From Auriscalpium vulgare (lineage: Eukaryota > Basidiomycota > Agaricomycetes > Russulales > Auriscalpiaceae): a stretch of DNA of 64,000 nucleotides. The DNA lies in contig JAHBBC010000013.1 in the NCBI GenBank assembly GCA_019915015.1, forward strand, positions 682,001 through 746,000. Direction: 5' to 3'. The notes beneath the pieces are model-generated. The model was not told the DNA's origin. It made no database searches and saw only the letters and a program-made list of their open reading frames with translations. Both the position numbers and the translations under genes were made by a program. This document shows positions 31,991 through 42,318 of the stretch, piece by piece. Numbering within the stretch: the first letter of the stretch is position 1; every line of letters starts with the position of its first letter.

Positions 31991-34900
31991 CTATTCATCT
32001 GGTTCATCGTCACCCGCCTGTTCAAGACCCGCCTTGACCCTCCCACTAAGCTCCTTGATAGCACGAGCGATATTCGCGACGTTCTGCTTGAGGGCGACAT
32101 AGCACGCGCCATCAGATTTTACCAAAGCTAGTGTTGAGCCCGAGGTTTGGAGGGGATGGTCGAGGGCATACAGGAAGTAGGACGGTTTCAGGAAGGCGAA
32201 CCGAGGGATCTTGCTAGGATCGGCGAGGGAGAATTGGTTGTGTCGGACCGGCTTGAACAGTCTCACAGCGATGTAAGAAAGAGCGGTGATGCGAGACGTG
32301 TCCGAAGCCCAACCATGTTTGCCGTTCTTACCGGCCGACTTCTCGTACATGGTCAGGACTAACCAGCCATCAGCGCATGCCGAGTCATGTTGAAGATTAC
32401 GACGCACCTTCTGCAAGGCAGATTGCCTCATCAACAAGAACCAAGCCATAAGAAGGCGGCATGCCAGTGTGAGCAGCGTAGAGGTGTTTGAGCGGCGTGA
32501 CATTGGCCGAGTGTGCGACCTTGGGGACGTGATGCTTTGCGAAGATCGCTGCTCGCCTCCGTTCAGCCTGGCGGACGTCAATACCATGTATGTGCACTCA
32601 TACAACACTAGCAGACGCACCTGATACGATGCATTTGCAGCGACCTCAGCCGCGTTTGCAGCCGTCCCTGGTGCAGGAGCAACAGCTTCTTCGCCGTTGA
32701 TTGCTCCGTCTCGACCGCCCGCAGCTGGCTGCCGCCAGCGCATCGACCGACCCGCGCCCGTGGTAACACCGCGCTCTGTAACACCGCGCTCTTCTTGACG
32801 CTTGAGAACATCCTTGACCAACTGCAGAAGGCGTTTTTTCTCGGAGAGCGTTGACTGGGCGGGTGGACCGTTATCAGAGGAAGGTGGTAGATCTTCCGAG
32901 GACTTGAAGGCCTTTGTTCGGACACCTTTCTCAGCCTGTCTGGTATGATGCGACCGGCGGATGACTGCGAGCTGTTCGAGATCGAATTCAGCAGAGATCA
33001 CTGTGTCCTGGAAGGTCCTGCGCTCGTCGGGGTCGGACACAGCAGGGAGCGACTGGGCGAGGATCTTCCCTATATGTGCAGCGTCTTTGCGTGTTGCATC
33101 CGCTGTGTCTTCAGGCAATTGCAGTCTAGTAATGTGAGGGTTAGACTCTGTAAGATCTATCGGCGGTGAGAGGAGGACAAAACACGAACATGTCGACAGT
33201 GCTCTGGACGCATAAGGCAGCTGCTGCGCAAGTCAAATCGTTCAACTGCTGGTCGAAGACCGCACCAACTCCGTCTGCATTCTCTGCCTTCTTCAACCCA
33301 TTTTCAATCTGGAGCATCTCGGGCTCGTCTTCGTCCATCTCAGGACCCTCGTCTTCGGAATCGGACTGGCCATAGATTGCATCCCAAGCCTCCTGCGAAT
33401 ACCAACTCGACAACGATGGAATGCGCGAACACGGTGAGCTTGATTCTGCAATTTGTCCAGAAAATCCGGGTCTAGTACGAGAGCGTCCCACAGATTCGCT
33501 GCCTCCGAATGGGCCTGTTGTGTTGCTTGCTCAATGTCGTGATCAGAAGGGAATGTGGAGAGGGCATGGAGGTCGAGATGTCGATTGTCGGTATAGGTAT
33601 GATTGTATCCATTCGCTCTTTCCTTGCCCTCAGATGTCTTTGCAAGGAAGAGATGCTCGCGCAAGCGGACTGAGAGCTTCGGAATCATATGATAGAAGTC
33701 TTGCAAGGTGAAGTCCTTCACAAGCTGTCGACAAATGCCGAAGACATGCTCACAGACTTCGGTTGATAGAAGCCAGGGCAGCAATGGGTATCTGCCGTCG
33801 AGGTGGTCCCGATAGATGATCACCAACTGAAGGAAACCAACGACTAGGAAGTTTGTGATGTCGCGTGCCTCGGGAGATATGAAGTGTTGAGCTTTTCGGT
33901 AGCCCGCGATGTCCATGAAGTCGGTCCACATTTCCATGAAGAAGTGCGCACGCAGCACCATGCGAACACGTTCGATAATTGGGATCGATCGATTCTGGTA
34001 TGCATCCACGAGCTCTCCAAACACAAAGAGGTAGATAATCGAGCCGACCATTTCACGATGCTCGTTGGTGAACCATGCTAGCGTATGACCGGAGAAGAGA
34101 CGGGTCGCAGCATTGTCGTCTTGTCGATCAAGTTTCTCGACATCCCTCCGAAACAATGTCCCTGTTGCTTCAATTGCTGCAAGGCGGAAGTGGCTGTACG
34201 ACGTCGTATAGCTGCCCAAAGTAAGTATCCGGGCACCTGAGAATGCGTTGTTCCGGTACGTCTTGCGCCCATGGTTCGAATCTTGAATGAGTGCGACAGG
34301 CTGTCGCCCTGCGCCGATGAGAGGAATGTGGAGGTTGATGTCACGATGTGAGCGAATAGGGTGCCTGAGGGTGTAGTCAATGTACGCAACGGCGTGAGCG
34401 ACCAGGAGACGTTGAAGGGAGCGCTCGACAGCCGTGCCGTCTGCGGCGTAGGATACAACGTTGATCTTGCGGGAGAGAAGGCCATTCAATATTAATTCCA
34501 GGTGGACGAACAGTTGCTCCGCCGAGTTTGACTCTGAGATAGGGAGCGCCGCAACGACGATAGTCGGAACGCCGGGAAGAGGGATCTGGAGGGTCCATAC
34601 GCGTATCTGGCATGTGTCGGTGAGCTGCATGCCTCCGAAGTATTCGTAGAACTCATACCTTCTTAGCCTTCTCGATCTTCCTGGTGCGGATGAGGGCATC
34701 GAGTGTGTTGATGTCGCTCACGACGACGGGATCGCCAGGACTCCCTAGAAGCACGTAGCACTTTCGTATTGGGTCCCAGTGAGGCCTCAAAGACTCTAGC
34801 AGCTTCGTATCATCACATGCGAGGCCAACGGACCCACAAGGTAGTCCAATGATTTCAGCCGTTCGTAGATAAATTCAAATGTTGCCTCTGTGATGCCGAT

Positions 34901-36767
34901 GGGAAACTGCACTTCGTGCGCACGACGTTTCCTTCGGGTCATTTATCAGTCAATTGTATCAATGCAATCTTGTAAACACTGACTGGAGTGTCCGTTCTGC
35001 GGGTACGGGTAGCACATTCATCATGGATTCATATGCTCGCGGGCTTAAGACGTGGATAATTTGCGCCCACTCCAATGTCATGGCTGAATATCGCATGCCG
35101 TTCAAAGGGACACCTCGTTCTTCTAAATCTTTCTTCTTGACGAGATCGTTCATCAAGGCGACAAACAAGGAATTGCCATGCTTGCCCTCGATAACGCCTC
35201 TTGCGAAGACTAGGCATGCACTATGAGGGTTCTGTGCAGACAATGATCAGAAGCTGTAACGTGGGGATACTATGAACTTGAAGCTACTGACATCTTCGTA
35301 TGCCTCCAGAAGAGGTGCAAGGTCGGGATGAGTAAGAGCATATCGATGGAGGGCCTGTATGTCGTCTTTCTGAGCATGATTGGGGGTGAAGCGGCGATTC
35401 TTAGGCTCGGGGACTGGCTTGCGAGTCGCATTCTGGAATACGTGGACATGCAGCAGAGCGAGGCAGTTGACACAAGTAACATCCTCAGTTGACTCTTCCG
35501 GCACCCTTACAGTGCGAAGACAATCTGTCGCAAGGACATGAAGGGGAGGCGACCGATAGTTCTTCCACTGCCACCGATGCTCTTGCTCCGTGTCGACTAC
35601 TTGCTTTCTGGCCTTATCCAACGAACGATAATCTGGTGCCGAATACAACTCTAACGCCAAATCGGCGAGGGAAGGCCCGCCGCCCCCGCCGTATGGTGTG
35701 CGCTCCAAATATTGACGCACACGAGCGTATTTTGCTGCGCGAAGTCCGAAACAAGGACGATCTATCATTCTCGGAGCGGGGGCCTGCGTCGATGAGGTTG
35801 ATGCCCAGATGTGGCCCAGTGTATGTGATCGCATTGTGCCCTTGCAAACTTTCTGGTGCTGTTTGAATGCCTTGGTGTGATACGCCCCAGTCATAAGCAT
35901 GTACTTGTTGCATCGAGAGCATCGGACCTTCCGAACATCGTCTAGACAGAACTCGGCCATGTCGTCAAGCGCAAGGATTTTCTCCTTGAATTTGGTATAC
36001 GCCTTTGAGTTGTCGTCCCTACCGCGTTTGACGAAGGAATTGGCCAGGCGCGTGCTGATTGCTCCAGACGATGGCCCAACATCAGCGCTTGCGGTGCTTG
36101 CAGACACGGTAGCAATGACATCCTTATTCTTTCCCTTGGGCGCGAAGAACGGATGAATGGGCCCAGGGACAGTGCGTGTGCGTTTTGCAGGATGGATAGG
36201 CGCCTGAGCCTCTGAGTCGTGGTCAGATTGAGCGCTTGTTGCTTCACTCGCGCTCGCAGCCGTCTTGTCGTCTGCGCTCGAGCTCCCTTTCCTCCGCCTT
36301 TTCAGTAAGCCCCGCGCAGCCTTCAGTGTCGTCCCAATGGAACTGATGATCTTCTTAGATGCCCTTGACAGTCGACTTCCATCGGATGCGCAATCCTCCG
36401 CCTCACTTCCCACCGACGACACCCTTCTTGACGACATTGACGCAGCATCAGAAGTCCCATTTTCCAAATGGCTTCTCCATTCTGTGATACTGCCAGGCCC
36501 ATCCTGGTCCAGCATTCCACCACGCGGAACTGGTGGGAGATCATCGTCGACAGTGGATGGAGAGAGCAACGACCGGCCGTATGCGCAGCTGGTATCGGTG
36601 GTATCGGGCATAGGTATGTCGTCGCAGTCGCTGTCATAGCCACTAGCAGATGCAAGTACTGAATATGATGATGTAGGAGAAGGTGGCATTGACAGAGGTG
36701 GAATTGACGGATCGTATTTGCTGCCTTCGTCCATGTCTCCGCGTCGCCCCATCTGCTTTTCTTCCAC
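31991..36767 (-). CDS. P/THAP9-like transposase of the inner DNA transposon
   Basis: Long minus-strand gene in several exons (main ones about 35247-36767, 34750-35240, 33293-34699, 31991-33118), start near 36767 and stop at 31991. The N-terminus is Ser/Asp-rich with a basic cluster, then a probable zinc site (VRCSRCNKYML..HTKAFKQHQKVC). The core has ACDDTKLLESLRPHWD (about 34790-34840), YAADGTAVERSLQ (about 34410-34460) and QDSNHGRKTYRNNAFSGAR (about 34230-34300). These resemble the RNase-H Asp positions and the D-x-x-H-x-x-K-x-x-RN block of P-element transposases. YLFVFGELVDAYQNR and LLPWLLSTEVCEHVFG are typical of an abundant basidiomycete family. The C-terminus is acidic (ENIDE-like EQAGDDEPDE). 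Exon joins were not all verified; the tail at 32600-33300 may be frameshifted. The family assignment is inference. Confidence 0.75.
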
Positions 36768-36844
36768 CTCTGGACTGAATCCTTCAAGTAGACATTCAGC
36801 ATCTCTGGTCGACTCCGCCGGGTTCGGAAGCTTGAGGATTTAGA

Positions 36845-38256
36845 AGGTGGCCATCCCGCGAGGGATATGATGCGCAACAGGCTCATCGCGTCCGGCGCCG
36901 CCTGTCACAGCATCAGACCGTCGCTGATGACTTGATACCTGCGCAGAGCACCTGAGTATCGTCGTCCTCATGTCGCTAATGAGCAAAATATAGCGTACCG
37001 ATTGAATATGGTCGGCAGCGAGCCTCTCGAACCACGCCAACCGTTCGACGTGGCGCCTTGAATCATCCCAAGCTGCCAGCCCAGTGTTTCGTGTGCGACC
37101 GCATTCACGGCGATCACGCCACACGATACGTGATCTGTCTGTCTCGCTGTCGTAAGCGACTGTCCCTCCCACTTGTACTCAATGCCGAATTTGACACGCG
37201 TCCACCAGAGCAATTTCTTCTCGATGTCTTTAGGCAGGCGCAGTCCCTGATGGTAAAGGCCGTCGCCTTGTTTCACAGGAATGGTAAGATTGCATTCCCA
37301 TTGGCGACATAGTAACGTACTCACCATAGGATATTGTTTCCGCTTGACCGTCGATCTTCACGACAACAAAATGCTTGTATTTGGCGAGGAAAACAGGGAA
37401 GAGGAGTACCTTCCTATGGGTGCGCAGATCGTCTTCAATTCTCTTGAGGTAACGAGGTGAGTCGGGGAACAGGTCTTCTATTACTGTGATCTTTGAAATT
37501 GCATTCCAGAACTCGTGTCCGGCGATCTCGAAGTTGTTGGCAATTCCTGGCGTGCTCCGAACGCGGCTTCTCAACACATGAGCATCATGTCAACGATGGT
37601 GTCGGTGAGAAGGCCGTCTGATAACAGCGGAGCAAGGGCTGATGTTGTCGTAAATGTGGCGGCACCGGGTATCATGAGTTGCTGGCGCCAGGGAAGCGAG
37701 TGGATAAGAGCAACAGTGCGTTCGCTTTCCATAGAACCGTCAGCGACTTGTAGCAGCCACCGCACGCTCGCCGTCCACGTCTCCTGTGCCAGGAGGACCG
37801 TACGCATCCGTTGCCAGTAAGTGATCATCCACAGCGGGGATGCACCACTTGCATATCGTGGGTCCATGATTGATTGTGCGCCATCCAGGATGGCCTGCGG
37901 TGCGAGTGCAGCAAGCTTGTCCACGAAGGCATCCGTAGGAAGGCTTCGTGATTTTGTAAGTGTGGTTATGGGGAAGACTGCCACGTCATGGCTAAAACAG
38001 CTTTGGTTGAGGGGTGTATGAGCTGCTGATCGCGACGAGGGAGTGGTGTAGATACGAAGGAATGAACATCCTCGGTGCCGCTGGGGAGCAAAGAAGTCTC
38101 GGGAGCGTTGGGAATCCTGAGGAGCTGCTCGATGTAGGCCAGCAGCTCCGGCGGTGGGTTCTGGGGATAGCTTTTGCCTTGCGAGATCCATAATTCGGGA
38201 CGGAACATAGGTATTTCATCGTCGTTGTAGATTGTGATGGACTCATCCATTGGCAC
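36845..38256 (-). CDS. Ulp1-type (C48) cysteine protease carried by the transposon
   Basis: Minus-strand gene upstream of the transposase. Exons read ITIYNDDEIPMFRPELWISQ, FVDKLAALAPQAILDGAQS, RYLKRIEDDLRTHRKVLLFPV, then the catalytic block. The probable catalytic His is in YKHFVVVKIDG (37370-37378 region); the Cys is in DHVSCGVIAVNA (codon 37121-37123), the D-x-x-x-CG pattern of SUMO/NEDD8-type proteases. Such proteases are often captured by fungal and plant transposons, where they may process SUMO-like modifiers or transposase. Intron 37270-37327 has consensus GTGAGT. The 3' end near 36845 could instead splice into the transposase N-terminus, making one fused gene. Confidence 0.7.
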
Positions 38257-38575
38257 GATGCCGGGATGGCTGCGAGGGTGATGCGCTGCACAGAAGAAGC
38301 AGGTTCGGTCCGAGGCGTTGTCGTAGAATGTCGTACGCAGCAGGCCACGTAAATTTCTACCTAATGTCTCAACTTGTACGAATTATACGGTAATTATGGG
38401 GTCAAAATCTTCTGCCGCCAGTACTTAGTCCAACTACCTCTGTGATCAGACATCGGTTCACCGCGCCCCTAACTACCACCATCAGGATCATACTTTTGCC
38501 CCAAATTCTAGCCCCCAGCTACCTCAGACCCCTCAGAGCTTCCGGCGCAAAGCGCCGTCTAGCTACCGTGCGAAA

Positions 38576-38607
38576 ATCATACCCCTGGCGTGAGTTACGG
38601 GGGTCCT
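38576..38607 (-). repeat. Right terminal inverted repeat of the DNA transposon
   Basis: Reverse complement of the left repeat with one mismatch. It ends GTTACGGGGGTCCT. Confidence 0.93.
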
Positions 38608-38615
38608 CGCACAGC
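38608..38615. repeat. 8-bp target-site duplication CGCACAGC, right copy
   Basis: Exact repeat of 31744-31751. Confidence 0.92.
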
Positions 38616-40170
38616 CCTCGGGAAATCCGGCACAGTCATATCTCGTATTCTCGAAGAAACCAAGCGCCAAAAGGAGAAAGCCGAGAAGCCATCATCTGAC
38701 ACGGCGCTTGCGGCCTACAAAGGACAGAAGAAGTTCGACACACGCATATTACGCTACGCGCGCGGCGAAAAAAGGGCACATGAAGCAGACTGCCGCTCGG
38801 CAAACGTGACAACGGGACGGGCAGCAGAACGGCGGAGGGTGGGCCGCGCAGCGCAAACACGGCGCAGGAAGCGCCGAAGAAAGAAGAATACGCCTTCGCA
38901 TAGAGAACTCGCTTACCATCGCGCCGGACCGCCGCTCTGGCTCGCCGACTCGGCAGCCACGTCACACATCGTGCGAGAGCGCTCGCATTTTTCCTCTTCA
39001 GAGATAGCCCGGGGACATGTTCGGGCGTAGGGAATCCTCCACGCGGCCCTTGGCCGCGGTGACGTGCCAGTCACTTTTCAAGTTGAGGAAATCGGTGCAG
39101 GGCGTCTTGCGGGACGCGATACACGCACCCTCGCTGTAGCAACTGGTCTCGATCCCACGCATCACCGAAAACAGCATGCAGGTGACGTTCGAAAACGTTA
39201 CTAATGTCCGAACGCGCGCGGGAACGAATATCGCTAAAGGAGAAAAGTCGGTCGTATGTACATCATGGACCTGAAGCCGGTCGGGCGCTTTTCCCGAAAT
39301 GGCGCTGGTATCCGGCAATGCCCGAATTGGGACTCCTGGCACAGTCTTCGGCCACCTCAATATGGGTCGATAAAAATGCTAAAATCGAAAAATATGGTGG
39401 AGGGGATGAATGTCGACGAGGGAGCGCGCCGGAGCATGCACAGCGTGCATCCAGGCTAAACGCATGTCACACCATTTCCAAAAGAATCTGATACGAAGAT
39501 CGCGGAGATCGGTGACCTCACCGTTTCAGACTTATGGGGACCGGCCCGAACGCGCGGAATCCGAGGCGAATTCTATTACGTGTCATAGCGTGTCATTCAC
39601 AGACGGAAAGTCGCGCCGCCGATGGTTCATTTTCTCAAAGGGAAAACTGCGTACTCGAAAGCTGTACTAAAGAGCTACATCGAGACGCAGGCGGGACGCA
39701 AGATGAGCGTTTTCGCATCGACAATGGGCCGAGTATCTCAACGAGGGAATTTTGAATTCCTCTTAGAGAACGCATCAATTGGAACTCACGCACCCCTCTT
39801 CCGCACAGAATGGAATTGCGGAACGATCAACCGAACGTTTGGTCGAGCACGCGCGAGCGCATGCTATTGGCGCACGATTTACCCAAGTACCTATGGCCCG
39901 AAGCAGTAGCCTACGCACGTCCTGAAAAACCGGTCTCCCACGCGCGCCTTACCGATGGAAAACACCCGATGAGATCTTCTGGGGAGAAACCGGACGTATC
40001 GTTGTTACGAGAATTCGGCAGCGTTATTGCGGGTACTGCAGCAGGATGGGCAGCAAGGAAAATTGGAATCAAAGTCGCGCGACATGTTATTTGTCGGCCT
40101 CTCGGACAATTCGCGTGCCTGGAGGTACTACAACCCACAAACCCGGCAAGTTCAAACTTCATAAATATTA
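38616..40170 (+). pseudogene. copia gag C-terminus, protease and integrase (multiple frameshifts)
   Basis: Resumes gag with LGKSGTVISRILEETKRQ. The protease signature LADSAATSHIV has its DSA at 38947-38955. An integrase zinc-site remnant (CTACIQAK) lies near 39428. Integrase core pieces alternate between frames: FYYV..FTDGKSRRRWF near 39570-39630, KTAYSKAVLKSYIETQAGRK near 39650-39705, and ERMLLAHDLPKYLWPEAVAYA near 39850-39912. A Ser/Arg-rich low-complexity stretch follows. No single frame covers the integrase, so at least four indels are needed. Confidence 0.82.
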
Positions 40171-40600
40171 TATTTGAGAAAAAAAACTATCACTTGGGCA
40201 CTGGGGAAGAACACATACTCGAGGCCCCGCGCGCTCGAGGGGAGAAAGACGCAGAGGCAGGAAAAAGCGAGCGACTGCGGGCAGTGGGAGAAAGGGGAGA
40301 AACGGCGCCGCTGCCGAAGCGCCCAAAGCGCCGACACCTTCGAAATTCCGACGCCCGAGCACCGACACGCGGATCGCGCAACACGCACCAACACTGCACC
40401 ACAAACTTTCGCCTGCTGATAATCCAGCAGCACGCGGACCACGCGAATGAAACATCACGTACCACGGACCAGGCGCCCGTTGCAGTTGACAAGCCCAGAG
40501 GAAGAAGAGGACGACACGAGGAATATGTGCTCATGACGGGATCACTAGTAAACGACGATCCGTGGATATCAAGAAGCAATGACGCGGCCTGATTGGCCAA

Positions 40601-42102
40601 ATGGAAAGAAGCGATCGAACGGGAACTCGGACAGCTGGAAAAGCTGGCACTTACGTCAAAGTCGAGCTTCCTGCAGATCGCGATCCAGTTGGCTGCAAAT
40701 GGGTGCTACGTACGAAACGCGACACGGATGGCAACATAATAAAATACAAAGCACGTCTGGTCGCACAGGGGTTCTCACAGATACCGGGAATCGATTTCTT
40801 CGAAACATATTCCCCTGGGTACGACTGGAGACTTTGCGATGCTATTCGCGATCGGCGCCAAATCGATCTCGAGATTCACTTGTTGACGTCGTCGGCGCTT
40901 ATCTAAACGGCGAGCTCAAAGAAGAAATCTATATGAAACAGCCGCCGGGATACGACGACGGGACGGGACGAGTACTGCAGCTACTCAAATCTATTTACGG
41001 GCTCAAGCAAGCTGGCCGAGTCTGGAACGATCTACTCGACGCAATTTTTGCGGAGCTAGGGTTCACTCGACTGTTCTCGGACCAGTGTGTATACATCAGA
41101 CAGCAAGGCAACGATCTGTGGATCGCGGCAGTGCATGTTGATGATATGCCAATTCTAGCAACAGGCACGGAAGCTATGCGCACCATCAAAGAAGAGCTCA
41201 AATCGAAATTCGAGATCTCAGATCTCGGCGAGATCCGACAAGTCGTCGGGCTCGAAGTCATTCGAGATCGCAAGCAAGGCACACTGAAGATATCACAGAA
41301 ATCATTCATTCGGCGCATACTCGAGCGCTTCGGGATGCCCAACGCGACACCAGTCGCAACACCTCTGGACCACAACGTGAAGCTCACGAAGGTTACGGAG
41401 ATAGCGGAGACATCATTCCGATCCAATTATCAATCGGCGATCGGATCTCTCATGTATCCTGCAATCGGCACTCGCCCTGACATTGCATTCGCAGTGCAAT
41501 TCCTTAGTCAATTTAATTCTAATCCGGGTCCCGAGCACTGGACAGCAGTCAAGCGCGTCATGCGCTACCTCAAAGGGACGGAGGACTTGGGAATCGTGTA
41601 CGGCGGAGAAACCACGGAGAAGCGAGGCATAGTTACCAGCCTCGAGGCTTACTCGGATGCCGATTGGGGAGGAAATTTGGATGACAGGAGGTCAACTTCC
41701 GGTTACGTCTTCAAAATCGCGGGAGGCCCGATCTCTTGGAGTTCGAAGAAGCAACCGACAGTTGCCATATCCAGTATGGAAGCAGAGTACATGGCCCTGA
41801 GCCATGCGGCACGCGAAACGATCTGGATTCGCAGATTCCTCAGGGAATTAGGCGCGCCCATGGACGAGCCGACGCAAATCAACGTCGATAACCAGGGCAC
41901 CATCAAATTTTCGCAGAATCAGACTTTTCACGCCCGGAGCAAGCATATCGACATCCGGCATCATTTCATTCGAGACTGTATTACTTCTAACGAAGTGTCA
42001 GTTGAATACTGCGCGACCCTCGACAATCTCGCAGACGTATTTACAAAAGCACTACCTAAGCCGCATCACCAGGAACTTGTTCAGCACTTGGGAATGCGGT
42101 AA
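40601..42102 (+). pseudogene. copia reverse transcriptase and RNase H (frameshift at the start)
   Basis: The RT opens in one frame (GCKWVLRTKRDTDGNIIKYKA, LVAQGFSQIPGIDFFETYSP) and shifts between about 40815 and 40892 to DVVGAYLNGELKEEIYMKQP. From there an open frame runs to the stop at 42102: YGLKQAGRVWNDLL, the catalytic VHVDD box (usually YVDD) near 41137, YSDADWGGNLDDRRSTSG of RNase H, AEYMALSHAA, HIDIRHHFIRD and ADVFTKALPKP. The RNase H part is intact. The Tyr-to-His change next to the catalytic Asp pair is unusual. Confidence 0.9.
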
Positions 42103-42104
42103 TC

Positions 42105-42120
42105 GGGAGTCGAGGGGGAG
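42105..42120 (+). other. Polypurine tract of the copia element
   Basis: GGGAGTCGAGGGGGAG lies directly before the 3' LTR, the standard place for plus-strand priming. Confidence 0.8.
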
Positions 42121-42318
42121 TGTTGTAGTTAGTGGGAGAAGCCACTCGGCGACTCCCGAACATACTAGATTAGATTACTAAGTACAGTAGATAAGCGAAT
42201 TCCTAGTCATAGGAATATTCCAGTAGTCTTGCACTTAGGTATAAAGGCTCGCATTCAGGAGCCGGAATAAATCAATCTTATTCTCTATTTTACTCGCTCT
42301 CTACTTGTTTATTCTACA
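42121..42318 (+). repeat. 3' LTR of the copia element
   Basis: Identical by eye to the 5' LTR over 198 bases. It is followed by the GGCTG target duplication (42319-42323). Confidence 0.95.

Larger units (their letters stand above)
31752..38607. mobile_element. TIR DNA transposon, 8-bp TSD, P-like transposase plus Ulp1 protease
   Basis: 6,856 bases bounded by 32-bp inverted repeats (31 of 32 match) starting AGGACCCCCGTAACTCA, with a perfect 8-bp target duplication. It is inserted in copia gag. It encodes two minus-strand genes: a Ulp1-type protease and a large transposase. Subterminal regions repeat a CTACC word. The 8-bp duplication, about 31-bp inverted repeats, and a transposase core resembling the P/THAP9 signature point to the P superfamily or a related unnamed group. 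hAT and KDZ elements also make 8-bp duplications, but their transposase signatures were not seen. Confidence 0.9.
30908..42318 (+). mobile_element. Ty1/copia LTR retrotransposon with an internal DNA transposon
   Basis: Two identical 198-bp LTRs, a GGCTG target duplication, gag, an aspartic protease motif (LADSAAT), an integrase, then reverse transcriptase and RNase H. The order PR-IN-RT-RH defines copia (Pseudoviridae-like fungal elements). Minus the inner element (31752-38607 and one 8-bp duplication) it is about 4.5 kb, normal for the family. It has inserted into the MULE transposase coding sequence. Several frameshifts break gag and pol, so it is not autonomous as sequenced. Confidence 0.95.

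Noticed and set aside
31752..38607. KDZ or hAT assignment for the inner DNA transposon
   Set aside because: The 8-bp duplication fits, but the KDZ and hAT core motifs I know were not seen in the transposase. Kept open as an alternative.
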